Below, piece by piece: positions 7,830 to 18,400 of a stretch of 64,000 nucleotides of DNA; within the stretch, counting starts at the first letter, position 1; the number at the start of each line of letters is the position of its first letter. The stretch spans positions 23,966 to 87,965 of the forward strand of contig JAFVGZ010000039.1 of NCBI GenBank assembly GCA_017478025.1. The letters run 5' to 3'. Below the pieces are notes generated by a model, which saw nothing but the letters and a program-made list of their open reading frames with translations, was not told the origin of the DNA and searched no databases. Both the position numbers and the translations under genes were made by a program. The DNA comes from Prevotella sp. GTDB taxonomy: Bacteria > Bacteroidota > Bacteroidia > Bacteroidales > Bacteroidaceae.

Positions 7830-10800
7830 TTAGAATCTTCCTCCTCTCTGGCCGCCACCGAAGCCGCCTCCTCCTCCGAAGCCGCCGCCACCGTAGCCCT
7901 GGCCGCCACCTCTGTTGCCGCCACGCTCACCGGGACCGCCTTCAGGTCTGCCTTCAGGTCTGCCTTCTCCACCTCTGCCGCCACGAGCCATCTTACCGCC
8001 AAAGGAGTTGAAGCGATAGATTACGTGAAGCATGGCGTAATGGTTGATGTTATTGTACCAAGAGTCACGGCGTGATGTGGCATCAATGACACGGGAGAAG
8101 GTGCTGCGCTCGTTGAGTATGTCATAGAACTGTAGCGAGATGGTCAGAGGCTTGCCGGGCAGCAGGCTCTGTGATATCTGGGCATTCCAGATAAACTCGT
8201 TCGTGTTGGCTGAAGCGTCGCTATATCCACGTCTGGATGAAACATGGGCACCCGTGGAGAGCGATGTACCCCAAGGGGCGTTGACCGTTACGTCGGCACC
8301 ATACTGGAAATGCCAGGTTGAGAGATTGGCATCGGGTTGCAGCTTGTTGCGAGAGATGTTATATTCCACCTGTCCGTTCAGTTCTACCTCAAGCCATGAT
8401 GTGCGATACGACATGCCCAATCGTTCGCCCAGTGCAGTTGTGCGAGTGTAGTTCTTCTCGGCCGTATCGTCGCGATCCAGATTGACGTATGAAGGACGGT
8501 TGTCGTATCTCACGTTAGAGAAACTGTTGAGATTCCAGCGTCCGAGTGTGTCAAGAGCTGTGTTAAACATGAAAGCGCTGTTCACATTCCATGCTCCATT
8601 AATGTTCTGAGGCTGTGTGGTACGTCCACCGGTGCTCTCGTTATATGTCACCATGTTGGCAACGCTGTTTGACGTATTGCTGTAGTTGATGAATGCCATG
8701 ATAGACGTGAAATGCCTCTGAAGATAGTTGTTGTATCTCAAGGAGAAATTCTGTGTGAACGACGGCTTCAGATACGGGTTACCCTTAGTAATGTGCAGCG
8801 GGTCGGTATCGTCCGTGATAGGCAGCAGGTCTGTCATCGATGGCTGAGAAGTGTTGCCGCGATAGTTAAGCCTCAGTACCTTCTGCTTGTTGAAACGATA
8901 GCGGAAATCCAGGGTAGGAGTAACATTCGTCACGGAACGCTTGGCAACGGTATCGATGTTAAGATACTGATACGTCAGACGCTGGCTCTGCGGCTGAACC
9001 ATCACGCCCAGGTTGAGGTTGTAATTGTTGGTCGTTCTGCGCCAAGTCAGCTCAACCTCGTGAGTGTAGTTGTCATACTCAGAATAGCGGCTTTGGTCTC
9101 TGCTATAGAATATGGAGTTGTCATCCAGCGGATTGTAGGGATAGAGGTAGTCCTGGAAAGAACGATACTCAGGGATGCCGTAGAAGCGTGACATGAAGTC
9201 GAGGGGATCGAATATCATCTTGCCGCTATCGTCATAGAGTCTCTTGCTGAAATCGAAGGTTGAGCGGTCACTGGTATTGTTGCTGTAGCGATACATGTAT
9301 CTCAGTACGAGGAAAGAGAACTTGGACAGACGCTCCGTATAAGAGAGTGAGGTCTGGAAATTCCAGCTCTTTGACGGTGTCACATTGTATCGGTTGCGGA
9401 AATAGAGACTGTCCTCCGTAGAAGGGCGATAGAGAATGACCTGCTGTGTGGAGAGGTTCTCGCTATCATTGTTTGAAGTGGAGTAACGCCCCTGAAACGT
9501 CAGGCTGTTGCCGCGCTGTGACAGACGGCGGTTTACGGTAGCATTCACGTTGAACTGTGTGCGTGAAGAGTAGGACAATGACAGGTTGGAACGACGGTTG
9601 ATAAGCAGCGAGTCAAGTCCGCCGCTGGTTTCGTAGATCAGCTGATTGAACTGCTCCATCTGCTCCTGGTTGATAGGGTTTATGTCTGTGCCCAGGTCAT
9701 AAGGGTCGCTGTTGAACGTAGCATTCACGCTCTCTCCTCTGGAGTCATTAGACGATGTGGTGAATGACGGACGTATCTGTATGGTTGTCATAGTGTCCGG
9801 CTTCCATTCCAGACGGCCACTCATGTTCCACGAGTTGCTGCGGGAATAGGTTTGAGACAGGCTATTGGAGAATGAGCCTACCGTAGAAATGAAATTCTCT
9901 GTTGCCGTGCGTGTGTTCACGTCATTGTTACCATGATTCCACCTCACGGAGAAGTCGGCTCTCAGCTTGTCCTTTATCTCATAGTTATAGTTCAGGCCAA
10001 ACATCTTGTTTGTCTGAAGGCCGTTGCCTCCACCGCCGCCTCCACGACCGCCTGAGCTGAAGCCGCGATCGCCCGTATTGTTCAGGTTGCCAAACACCAT
10101 GATGCGGCTGTTATCCTTCATGTAGCCCGCCATCACGCGCTCTGCATAACGGCTCTTAGTACCTACGGCCAAGTCGATGTTTGAGAGAAAACCCTTGTTC
10201 ATGCCCTTCTTTATATTAAAGTCCAGCACGGTCTGCTCCTCACCGTCATCCACGCCAGTCATCTTTGCAAGGTCACTCTTCTCGTCGTATGCCTTTACCC
10301 TGTCTATTATAGCAGTAGGGAGGTTCTTGAGCGCCGTCTGTGTATCACCGGTCATAAACTCCTTGCCATCTACCATAATTTTCTTCACCTCCTTACCGTT
10401 GATGGTAATCTTGCCGCTGTCGTCTATCTGGGCTCCAGGCAGTCGTTTCACCAACTCCTCAATCACAGAGCCTTCAGGGGTGTGATAAGCGGCAGCATTA
10501 TATATAAAGGTATCCTCAGACACTACCACCTTTGCAGCAACACCATTGGCGATAACCTCCTTAAGCAATATGGCATCAGTCTCCATATTCAGCTTGCCAA
10601 ACGAGAAATCCTTTCCCTCGCTCACGGTGAGGTTGCGGACGATGGGCTTATAACCGATGTTCGTAATCTTGATGATATAACGTCCCGGCTTCTCTACGTT
10701 CATGGAGAACTCACCGTCAACATTGCTCACCGTACCGCTAACGTATGACGAGTCGCTTGCATTGAGCAGCTGTACCGTAGCCTGTATGACTGCCTCCTTC

Positions 10801-11051
10801 GTCTCCTTGTCTGACAGCGTGCCCGTGATACGTTGTGTGCCCGCAGCGCCCTCTGACTGTGAGGCTGTATTGCCCTGGGTCTGTGTGGCTGTAGCTGCAG
10901 AGCCCTCTGCCTTCACGGGGGCAGGACTCACGCTCTTATCCTCATCCTGGGCAGAGGCAGATGTCGTAAAAGTATCGGAGTTGTTAGCAGCTACTGCAAC
11001 AATCGTAGCAGCTATAAAAGTAATTAGAATAGAGTAAAATCGTTGTGACAT
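7830..11051 (-). CDS. TonB-dependent-receptor-like outer membrane beta-barrel protein
   Basis: A 1073-aa outer membrane protein of the Bacteroidetes family with an N-terminal carboxypeptidase-regulatory-like Ig domain and a large outer-membrane barrel. In order: signal peptide (1-22), a low-complexity linker, the Ig-like domain (about 75-160, GTLSDKETKEAVIQATVQLL), a plug-like region (about 170-270), and a barrel rich in aromatic alternating strands up to about 1015. It ends in an RGG/GGGF tail (about 1018-1073), not the usual aromatic C-terminal residue alone. No SusD partner is adjacent, so it is not a normal SusCD pair. The substrate is unknown; transport or surface assembly is inferred. 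Confidence 0.85.
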   Translation of the reverse strand: MSQRFYSILITFIAATIVAVAANNSDTFTTSASAQDEDKSVSPAPVKAEGSAATATQTQGNTASQSEGAAGTQRITGTLSDKETKEAVIQATVQLLNASDSSYVSGTVSNVDGEFSMNVEKPGRYIIKITNIGYKPIVRNLTVSEGKDFSFGKLNMETDAILLKEVIANGVAAKVVVSEDTFIYNAAAYHTPEGSVIEELVKRLPGAQIDDSGKITINGKEVKKIMVDGKEFMTGDTQTALKNLPTAIIDRVKAYDEKSDLAKMTGVDDGEEQTVLDFNIKKGMNKGFLSNIDLAVGTKSRYAERVMAGYMKDNSRIMVFGNLNNTGDRGFSSGGRGGGGGGNGLQTNKMFGLNYNYEIKDKLRADFSVRWNHGNNDVNTRTATENFISTVGSFSNSLSQTYSRSNSWNMSGRLEWKPDTMTTIQIRPSFTTSSNDSRGESVNATFNSDPYDLGTDINPINQEQMEQFNQLIYETSGGLDSLLINRRSNLSLSYSSRTQFNVNATVNRRLSQRGNSLTFQGRYSTSNNDSENLSTQQVILYRPSTEDSLYFRNRYNVTPSKSWNFQTSLSYTERLSKFSFLVLRYMYRYSNNTSDRSTFDFSKRLYDDSGKMIFDPLDFMSRFYGIPEYRSFQDYLYPYNPLDDNSIFYSRDQSRYSEYDNYTHEVELTWRRTTNNYNLNLGVMVQPQSQRLTYQYLNIDTVAKRSVTNVTPTLDFRYRFNKQKVLRLNYRGNTSQPSMTDLLPITDDTDPLHITKGNPYLKPSFTQNFSLRYNNYLQRHFTSIMAFINYSNTSNSVANMVTYNESTGGRTTQPQNINGAWNVNSAFMFNTALDTLGRWNLNSFSNVRYDNRPSYVNLDRDDTAEKNYTRTTALGERLGMSYRTSWLEVELNGQVEYNISRNKLQPDANLSTWHFQYGADVTVNAPWGTSLSTGAHVSSRRGYSDASANTNEFIWNAQISQSLLPGKPLTISLQFYDILNERSTFSRVIDATSRRDSWYNNINHYAMLHVIYRFNSFGGKMARGGRGGEGRPEGRPEGGPGERGGNRGGGQGYGGGGFGGGGGFGGGQRGGRF

Positions 11052-11280
11052 ACGGTATATGCGTTGTTAAATCTGTAATTCGTTTGTGAAAGAAATCCTG
11101 TTCTTTTCGCAACTATGACGCAATGACTTTACTCGGGTTTAATCACAGTAGTCTTAATTTTACACTCACAGGAACATCCCATATCAAAGTCGAGGCGACA
11201 CTTTCCTCATCTATCATCCAAATAATTATTCTGTTTTGCTAAAAATTGTTGTTTTATTTTGTATTGTGAAGGTTTATTTG

Positions 11281-11288
11281 TAACTTTG
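11281..11288 (+). promoter_or_regulatory. -7 box with -33 TTTG for the oxidoreductase gene
   Basis: TAACTTTG lies 20 bp before the ATG at 11308. TTTG ends at 11261, giving exactly 19 bp between elements, the Bacteroidetes consensus spacing. This also favours ATG 11308 over upstream GTG/TTG codons. Confidence 0.65.
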
Positions 11289-11307
11289 TACATTCTTATA
11301 CGTGTTG

Positions 11308-12723
11308 ATGAAAAAGAAAGATGTCATAATAATCGGTTCAGGGCTCGGTGGTCTTGAGTGCGGGGTGCTGCTCAGCAGGCGCGGATTTTCCGTACTTCTG
11401 CTTGAATCTCAGGCTCAGCCAGGCGGCTGCATGCAGAGCTATCCTCGCCGCGGAATGGACTATGACACAGGCCTGCACTACGTAGGAGGCCTCGGGGAGG
11501 GCGAGTCATTGCATGATGCCTTCAAGGAGCTGGGGCTGCTGGATCTCCCGTGGCACAAGATGGACGCGGAGGGCTTTGACCGCGTGACAATAGGCGACGA
11601 AACGTTCTGTTTCCATGAGGGATACGACGAGTTTGCACGCTCTCTGGGCGAGCGCTTCCCCAAGGAGCAGGAGGGGCTGAAACGATACGTTGAGATGCTG
11701 CGCCACTGCGATGACGATGCAGGACAGAACGCTGACGTGAACGCATGGAAATGGCTACACGAGGTGTTCAGCGACGAACTGCTCATCAACGTCCTCTCAG
11801 GCACATCGCTGAAGATGGAGCTGCGTAAGGACACATTGCCCCTGTTCACCTTCGCCCACGGAAACAGCGGTTTCATCGAGAGCAGCTGGCGTCTGCAAGG
11901 CCCCGGAAACATGTTGGCCACAAAGCTCATAGACGAGATTAGAGCCTGCGGAGGCGACATCATCTGCGGAGCAGAGGTGACTGAGCTTGTGGAGCGTGAC
12001 GGACGTATCACCGAAGCCATTTGCAAGAACGGCGAGAGCTATGAGGGGCGTTTCTTCATCTCTAATGCCCACCCAGCAGCAACGAGCGAACTCGTGAAGG
12101 AGAGCAAGGTGATGAAGGGGGTATATAAGAGGAGAATAGGCATGCTGGAGAACACATGCGGAATGTTCACATGCTCGCTGAAGCTGAAGGAAGGTGCCCT
12201 ACCCTATTTCAACCACAACAAGTACATCTACTCCAACCCCGATGTGTGGTCATTACCCGAACGAGGCGACTGTAGCGGAGTGCTGGTCAGCGCAAGAGTA
12301 CCCGAAGACGGGAGCGAGTACGTGAGACAGATAGACCTGCTGACACCCATGAGATGGGAGGATTGCGAACCCTGGCAGAACACCACCGTAGGACATAGAG
12401 GAGATGATTACAAGGCTCTGAAGAAACGTATGGCAGAGGCGTGTATCCTATTGGCAGAGACACAGTTATCAGGTTTGTCTGATGCAATAGAAGAAACCTA
12501 TTGCTCCACTCCGCTGACGTATCGTGACTATAACCACGCGCCACAAGGAACCGCGTATGGAGTGAGAAAGGACTGCAATATGCCGATGATGACTGTGCTG
12601 ACACCAAAGACACCGATAGAAAACCTGCTGCTGACCGGTCAGAGCCTGATGGTGCACGGCCTGCAAGGGGTGACAATGACGGCAAAAATGACAGTCGGAC
12701 AAATTGACGAATTAACAAATTAA
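11308..12723 (+). CDS. NAD(P)/FAD-dependent oxidoreductase, CrtI/phytoene-desaturase-like
   Basis: A flavoprotein of about 471 aa. The N-terminal Rossmann motif GSGLGGLECG is followed by an acidic strand end (LLLE) and the GGCMQSY segment typical of CrtI/carotene-isomerase relatives. ATG 11308 is chosen because a -7 box sits 20 bp upstream; a frame from GTG 11302 is also open. Downstream lie a LolA-like protein and a hotdog thioesterase, a trio also found in Bacteroidetes aryl-polyene/flexirubin gene sets, but no ketosynthase or acyltransferase is present here. The substrate is unknown. The last codons (DELTN-stop) lie inside an intergenic-type tandem repeat. Confidence 0.82.
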   Translation: MKKKDVIIIGSGLGGLECGVLLSRRGFSVLLLESQAQPGGCMQSYPRRGMDYDTGLHYVGGLGEGESLHDAFKELGLLDLPWHKMDAEGFDRVTIGDETFCFHEGYDEFARSLGERFPKEQEGLKRYVEMLRHCDDDAGQNADVNAWKWLHEVFSDELLINVLSGTSLKMELRKDTLPLFTFAHGNSGFIESSWRLQGPGNMLATKLIDEIRACGGDIICGAEVTELVERDGRITEAICKNGESYEGRFFISNAHPAATSELVKESKVMKGVYKRRIGMLENTCGMFTCSLKLKEGALPYFNHNKYIYSNPDVWSLPERGDCSGVLVSARVPEDGSEYVRQIDLLTPMRWEDCEPWQNTTVGHRGDDYKALKKRMAEACILLAETQLSGLSDAIEETYCSTPLTYRDYNHAPQGTAYGVRKDCNMPMMTVLTPKTPIENLLLTGQSLMVHGLQGVTMTAKMTVGQIDELTN

Positions 12724-12830
12724 CGAATTAACAAATTAACGAATTAACAAATTAACGAATTAACAAATTAACGAATTAACAAATTAACAAATTAACGAAT
12801 TAACGAATTAACAAATTAACGAATTATCGA
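12701..12830. repeat. AATTAACG/AATTAACA tandem repeat
   Basis: About 16 alternating copies of the 8-bp words AAATTAAC and GAATTAAC. The repeat begins inside the 3' end of the oxidoreductase gene and supplies its stop codon. The same repeat occurs at 41939-41994, also at the end of a gene. It is prone to slippage. Confidence 0.9.
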
Positions 12831-12860
12831 AATCAAAAAATAAAAAAAAGACATAACAAC

Positions 12861-13448
12861 ATGAGACGAGTTTTACTTTTACTGATTAGTGTTTTTACGT
12901 TTGCTGCAGCATTTTCCCAGAATGCGGAGTACTTGAAGTCTATAGCAAAGTATAAGAATGTTCCGTCGCTGACAGCTACGGCTACGCGTATCACATACAA
13001 GAACGGCAAGAGCACCTCTACCGGTGGCATGCTCTACGTGAAGCATCCGGGACGCGTGCTGATACAGAACGGAAAAGACGCCCTGCTGATGAACGGTGCG
13101 ACGTTTACGATGAAGAAAGGTCCGCTGAAGGCACGCACAAACAGCATGAAGGATGTGAGATACAAGACGTTCCACGATGTGCTGGAGTCTATCTTCACCG
13201 GAGGCGAGACAGACATCACGAAGCATAAGGACGTGAAGATACAGCATAGCGCAACAAACGTGGTGCTGACAATCAAGCCCGAAGCAGGCGATAAGAAGAT
13301 GATGTTCTCATCCTTTGTGCTCACCATCGATACCAGAGCTCAGGAGCTACGCTCTATCCGTATGACCCAGAAGGGCAACAACTATACAGAGTATAAGTTC
13401 TCTAACTATAAGCTAAAAGCACCTGTGGACGATAAGGTGTTTAAGTAA
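12861..13448 (+). CDS. LolA-like outer membrane lipoprotein carrier protein
   Basis: A 195-aa periplasmic protein with a signal peptide (1-19, cleavage near AFS-Q). The remainder alternates beta strands typical of the LolA fold, with segments such as GGMLYVKHPGRVLI and VLTIDTRAQELRSI. LolA proteins ferry lipoproteins or other lipids across the periplasm. In Bacteroidetes, LolA-like proteins also occur in aryl-polyene/flexirubin clusters, and this copy lies between an oxidoreductase and a thioesterase as there. Whether it is the general LolA or a pathway-specific one cannot be decided from the window. Confidence 0.8.
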   Translation: MRRVLLLLISVFTFAAAFSQNAEYLKSIAKYKNVPSLTATATRITYKNGKSTSTGGMLYVKHPGRVLIQNGKDALLMNGATFTMKKGPLKARTNSMKDVRYKTFHDVLESIFTGGETDITKHKDVKIQHSATNVVLTIKPEAGDKKMMFSSFVLTIDTRAQELRSIRMTQKGNNYTEYKFSNYKLKAPVDDKVFK

Positions 13449-13475
13449 ACCGTCCCCTTGGGGGACTTAGGAGGA
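13449..13475. repeat. CCCCTTGGGGG palindromic intergenic element
   Basis: GTCCCCTTGGGGGAC forms a hairpin just after the LolA-like gene and is followed by an AGGAGGAGAG segment. Related words occur at 30718-30804, 32145-32195 and 55197-55221, so this belongs to a dispersed family. It may help end transcription. Confidence 0.5.
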
Positions 13476-13617
13476 GAGATAGGGGATAAGGGATGAGAGA
13501 TGAGAGTTTTTTTGTGGATAGAAGAAGGAAGGGACGAGGGAGTATAGTAATATAAAAGTGTAGTGTTGCGTGCCTCTGTGAGGTACGCACACCACAACAA
13601 AAGCAACAGAACAACCC

Positions 13618-14037
13618 TTGAAAGAGATAGAAGACATTGTACGCATACCGGTAAAGTTCTCTGAGATGGACCCTATGGCACGTGTGTGGCACGGGAACTA
13701 CGTGAAGTATTTTGAGGACGGACGTGAGAGTTTCGGCAGGCATTACCCCGGTTGTGACTACGAGGTGATGATGCAAACGGGCATCACGGCACCAATTTAT
13801 GAGATTCACGTGAAATGCCTGAAGCCACTCGAGATGAACGATGTGGCTGTGATACACACGTTCTACGTGCCCAAACGCGGGGCACGTCTGGATTACCGTT
13901 ATGAGATTTACCGTGAGCGAGATGGGGAATTGTGTTGCACAGGTTCTACGACACAACTGTTCATAGACCGCAACGGGGAGCAGATGCTTGAGAGGCCATA
14001 CTTCTACGAGGATTGGCTGAACTCACACAAGCAGTAG
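13618..14037 (+). CDS. acyl-CoA thioesterase, hotdog fold (4HBT family)
   Basis: A 139-aa hotdog protein. The N-terminal part (FSEMDPMARVWHGNYVKYFEDGRESF) matches the 4HBT active-site region in which an acidic residue precedes a small loop and the central helix. Members hydrolyse acyl- or aroyl-CoA/ACP thioesters. The chosen start is TTG at 13618, which precedes the conserved KEIEDIVRIPV strand; no ATG in frame gives a complete domain. Neighbours upstream are a LolA-like carrier and a CrtI-like oxidoreductase, consistent with lipid or polyene chemistry. The substrate is unknown. Confidence 0.8.
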   Translation: MKEIEDIVRIPVKFSEMDPMARVWHGNYVKYFEDGRESFGRHYPGCDYEVMMQTGITAPIYEIHVKCLKPLEMNDVAVIHTFYVPKRGARLDYRYEIYRERDGELCCTGSTTQLFIDRNGEQMLERPYFYEDWLNSHKQ

Positions 14038-14050
14038 AACTACAGGCTCT

Positions 14051-14614
14051 CTACGAGTGTTGGCTGAACTCACACCCGCAGTAAAGCTGGTTATAGAAAT
14101 TGTTTTCTTTGAGGAGCTGGTTGCGACGTTCCTGCAAGCCTCCCTTACGCCAGTTGCGGGCATCAAAGGTGACGCCTCCAACCTGTGACGCGGCCCACTC
14201 ACCCGCTTCCGTAATCTGAGGAAGCGACTTCCAACGGGAAGAGGCCAAGGTGGTGGTAAATACCGGCAATCCCAGCTCTTTACATTTCATAGCGCTATGG
14301 AGAAGCCTCAATTTGAAGCACTCCAGGCACCTCATGCCCCGTTCCGGCTGAGAAGCGGCATCAAGGCCGTAACAGTCACGCACATTGCCCGTGACATAAT
14401 CCCTCCATGATTGATGGTCATAGTCACCGTCAATGATAGTAAGCCCTAACTTTTCGGCATAGCGGGTAATCTCATTCTTGCGGATGAGATACTCATCTTG
14501 CGGAAAGATGTTTGGGTTATAATAGTATATTATAGGGCGGACTTCATTATTGAGCATCCACTCTATTATCGCAGCCGAACAAGGTGCGCAACAGCTATGT
14601 AGGAGGACTTCCAT
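14051..14614 (-). CDS. queH: epoxyqueuosine reductase QueH
   Basis: A 187-aa QueH (DUF208) protein, the cobalamin-independent enzyme that reduces epoxyqueuosine to queuosine in tRNA. The diagnostic cysteines are present: Cys8, Cys9 and Cys12 in LLHSCCAPCS, the ERGMRCLECF segment near the centre, and the C-terminal YCGCEFS motif. These bind an iron-sulfur cluster and a second metal site. It is convergent with the thioesterase gene and lies downstream of the deacetylase gene, separated by repeats. Assignment is firm on the cysteine pattern. Confidence 0.93.
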   Translation of the reverse strand: MEVLLHSCCAPCSAAIIEWMLNNEVRPIIYYYNPNIFPQDEYLIRKNEITRYAEKLGLTIIDGDYDHQSWRDYVTGNVRDCYGLDAASQPERGMRCLECFKLRLLHSAMKCKELGLPVFTTTLASSRWKSLPQITEAGEWAASQVGGVTFDARNWRKGGLQERRNQLLKENNFYNQLYCGCEFSQHS

Positions 14615-14804
14615 AAGTGAAAAGTGAAGAGTGAAAAGTGAAGAGTGAAAAATCAGTTTTTCATTTCAAATGTACATTATAGACCTTAAAATTGTACATT
14701 GTAAATTGTACATTGTAAATTGTACATTGTAAATTGTACATCACACATTGTACATCACACATTGTACATCACACATTGTACATTGTAAATTGTACATTGT
14801 ACAT
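14614..14804. repeat. two tandem-repeat families in tandem
   Basis: Positions 14617-14652 hold GTGAAAAGTGAAGA repeats, the same family as 57236-57317. Positions 14688-14804 hold repeats of AAATTGTACATTGT and ACATCACACATTGT (14-bp units), also seen at 26200-26243. No gene lies in the interval. Confidence 0.85.
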
Positions 14805-14806
14805 AG

Positions 14807-15415
14807 CTATAGTGTTTTGAACTCATAGCCCTGATCCTTCAGGTAGCGTATAGAGGCAGGGAGGGCGTAATGGAGCTTCTCGATGCTCTTCAGCGAATCG
14901 TGGAAGGTGATGATAGAGCCGTTGCGGGAATAGAGCACAATGTTTCTCAGTACGTCAAAGGCATTGAGCAGATGGGAATAGTCACGCGTTACGAGATCCC
15001 ACATCACTATCTTGTACTTTTTCCGCAACAGGTTATATGCTCCGAGCCACATCCATCCATGAGGCGGACGAAAAAGATTGGAATGTATCAGTTCGTTGGC
15101 TTTGTCCACATTCTTCATATAGGTTGCGACATAATGTCTGAGGCTGCCCATGTGGTTATATGTATGGTTGCCCACACTATGCCCCTCATCCACTATTCGC
15201 TGATACAGCTCCGGGTATCTCTTCACATTCTCTCCCACCATGAAGAATGTCGCCTTCACCCCGTGTTCGCGCAGCGTATCGAGTATGAAGGGCGTTGACT
15301 CCGGTATGGGGCCGTCGTCAAAGGTGAGATACACCGAGTGCTCTGTGGGATCCATTCTCCACAGGGCACTCGGGTATATCCACCTGAGCCATTTGGATGG
15401 TTGCTCAATAATCAT
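14807..15415 (-). CDS. polysaccharide deacetylase family protein (NodB domain, CE4)
   Basis: A 202-aa NodB-domain hydrolase. Motif 1 is TFDDGP (31-36) with catalytic base Asp33 and metal ligand Asp34. Motif 2 is HTYNH with metal ligands His84 and His88. Motif 3 is FRPPHG, and the later ITFHDS carries the catalytic His. It lacks a cleavable signal peptide. It overlaps the end of the DUF2723 gene by 4 bp, so the two are translationally coupled. CE4 enzymes remove N- or O-acetyl groups from envelope glycans; the substrate here is not known. Confidence 0.9.
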   Translation of the reverse strand: MIIEQPSKWLRWIYPSALWRMDPTEHSVYLTFDDGPIPESTPFILDTLREHGVKATFFMVGENVKRYPELYQRIVDEGHSVGNHTYNHMGSLRHYVATYMKNVDKANELIHSNLFRPPHGWMWLGAYNLLRKKYKIVMWDLVTRDYSHLLNAFDVLRNIVLYSRNGSIITFHDSLKSIEKLHYALPASIRYLKDQGYEFKTL

Positions 15416-18400
15416 AGATTAGAGGGATAAGAGCCGCCTCTGTCTTCATAAGCGGTCATCAGGGCGCTCAATGTCGGATAGAGCTTATCTACCAAAGGCT
15501 TGTCAAATGTCTCAGCAATCTCCAGCAAGCGCTGCATGATGTAGAGCTGTTGCATGCACTCGCGCTGAGAGAGCATGAAGCGATGCTGGTTGAGCGAGAG
15601 ATACCAACGGAGATACTCCTGACAGGTATCCCACATTGCAGTAACGCTCTTGCGGCCTTTCTCAGCATTACCCAGCTTATAGTGAGCGTATGCGAAATCT
15701 CCGCCGCCAAACAGGTAGCTGACTGGCAGGTTATATTCCGGCAATACCTTCTCTGCATATTCCAATGCCTTGCGAGCCTTATCGTTCTTACCCTCCTCCA
15801 GCAGCTTTGTGATGAGCGTACCGAAGAGGCGACGGTGCGTAGCACACATGCGTGTGACGGTATCGTCAAGATACAGGCCGGGCTTTTCAAGACCGCCGTA
15901 CTTGAACTTGTTCATCATCATGTCATAGGTCTTCTCCGTATCAAAGTTGTTGGAGTCGTTGGTGTGGAACGGCGTGATGCGGTTCACGAGACCCTCCTGA
16001 ATGAAGTTCTCACCGAGGTTCATGTAGTTGTCTGCACCTACGGTCAGCGCCACATAGAGCGGACGTGTCCAGTTGTGCTGTGCCAACATCTCGAGCAGCA
16101 TCAGGTCACCCTTATACAGGGCGCGCTTGCCGGCAAGAGAGATTACCATACGGTCAGGAATCTGCGCGTTGCCCATACTGTCGCGAGGTATCATCATACC
16201 GCTCTTGAGGACTGCCTCCTTGTCTATGTTCAGATAGAGGGTGTCAGTAGGTATCACGTGCATCTCGTCGTTGTCCTTGTTACCACGTACCCAGCGAGCC
16301 AGGACATTCTTTATCTCAAACGGATCTTCGCCAAATTCCTTCGCAGCAGCCTCAGGATCCTCACGGAAGTACTGCAGTATCTGCTCCTTAAACCCTGGTT
16401 CTACGGACACATACTCGTTAGTACCGGAACAGTAATCCAATCGTGGCCACGTGATAGGCAGCGACGGTGACTTCCAAGCCGGACGTATCATCTGGTCGAT
16501 GTACCAGTCGGTCTGCAGATAAGAGAGGTTACATACTCTTGCATCTGTTCGGAACTGCTCCACATCCTGATTATACCACAGAGGGAAGGTGTCATTATCA
16601 CCGTTGGTGAAGATGATAGGATATGCCCCCTCCTGGAGAGAGCTGAGGTAGTTCTGTCCGAAGTCGCGGCAAGTATATCTTCCCGAGCGGTCGTGATCGT
16701 CCCATGTCTGACTCGCCATTTGTATGGGCACAAGGAGCGCGGCTATTGATATGATGCACGCTACGGCGATGCTCTCCTTCTTCATCAGCCTTGAGAGCCA
16801 GTCGATGAGTGCGACAACACCCATACCGCACCAGATGGAGAAGGCATAGAATGAGCCGGCGTATGCGTAATCACGCTCACGCGGCTGCATCGGGGTTTGG
16901 TTCAGATAGAGCACTATGGCAAGTCCCGTCATGAAGAACAGGAAGAAGACTACCCAGAACTGCTGTATGCCCCGCTTGCCCTTGTATGCCTGCCAGAAGA
17001 GGCCCAGCAGACCCAGCAGCAGCGGCATGCAGTAGAACACGTTGTGTCCCTTGTTCTCACGCAGCTCCTTCGGCAGTTTGCTCTGGTCGCCTACGAGCAT
17101 ATCGTCTATAAACGAAATACCCGTAATCCAGTTGCCGTGCTCCAGTTCGCCGTTACCCTGTATGTCATTCTGCCTTCCTGCAAAGTTCCACATGAAGTAA
17201 CGCCAGTACATGAAGTTACATTGATAGGACAGGAAGAAGCGTATCTCCTCGAATATCGAAGGCACCTTCACCTGCATGGGCTGTCCGCAGCGGTCATAGT
17301 CAACCGTGTAGCCGCTGATGTCGCCCATCCAGTCCTCATAAGCCTGTGTGTGGCCGCTGTCATACATACGGGGGAAGAAGGCATTCTGCGCATACTCGTA
17401 AGAGTCCTTTGTGCGAACCACGAAATAGCGGTCCTTCTCATCAGCAGACTTCTTCTCCACCTTCTGATATATCGGCGCACCCTTTTTCATGCGCGGTATG
17501 CACATGTTGCCCTGAACGTCAAGCGCCACCTGTGAGGTATATACCTGACCATAGAGCAGGGGACGGTCTCCGTACTGGTCGCGTGACAGATAGTTGCCGA
17601 GCGTGAAGATATCCTCAGGCGAGTTCTGATCCATTGGCGGGTTAGCGGAGCTGCGCACCACGATGAGCGCATATGTGGAGTAACCGATCATCAGCATCAG
17701 CATGCAGCAGAGGGTTACGTTCTTGATGCGGTTGGTTATTACTGCAACGCCTTTCCTCTTGAAGTTCAGAGCGAGCCACAGGAGAGCCAGGAGAATAACA
17801 CCAACAATCACAGCACTCCATCCGTATCCGTAGAACGGTATGCCGAGCATAGCGATGGCCAGAGCGAAAGAGATGTTGCCGCGAAGTGAGGAGTCTCCCT
17901 TTGCGCCATCAGCCTTTGCCACCTGATAGGTCTCCCATATAGCCCATACCACAACGCCCACGAGGACGATGAGGTAAATGATGGTGCCGGTATTGAACGG
18001 CATTCCCAGGGTGTTCACGAAGAACAGCTCGAACCATCCTCCCACGGTGATGATGCCCGGAACGACGCCGTAAAGCACAGCAGCCACGATAAGAGCCGAG
18101 ATGAAGAGAGCCACAAGCGAGCCCTTCAGGTCTGCATCAGGATACCTCTTATAATAATATACCAGCACGATGGCGGGGATGCACAAGAGGTTCAGCAGGT
18201 GCACACCGATGGAGAGGCCCGTCATATAGGCTATCAGTATCAGCCAACGGTCAGCATTGGGTTCGTCAGCATTATCTTCCCACTTCAGTATCAGCCAGAA
18301 TACTACGGCTGTGAAGAATGAGGAATAGGCATACACCTCACCCTCTACGGCTGAGAACCAGAACGTATCGGAGAAGGTATATATCAGGGCTCCCACCAAT

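Noticed and set aside
15550-16470. 306-codon ORF antisense to the DUF2723 gene
   Set aside because: Antisense to a well-conserved gene, no recognised domain; composition is that of a complementary frame.
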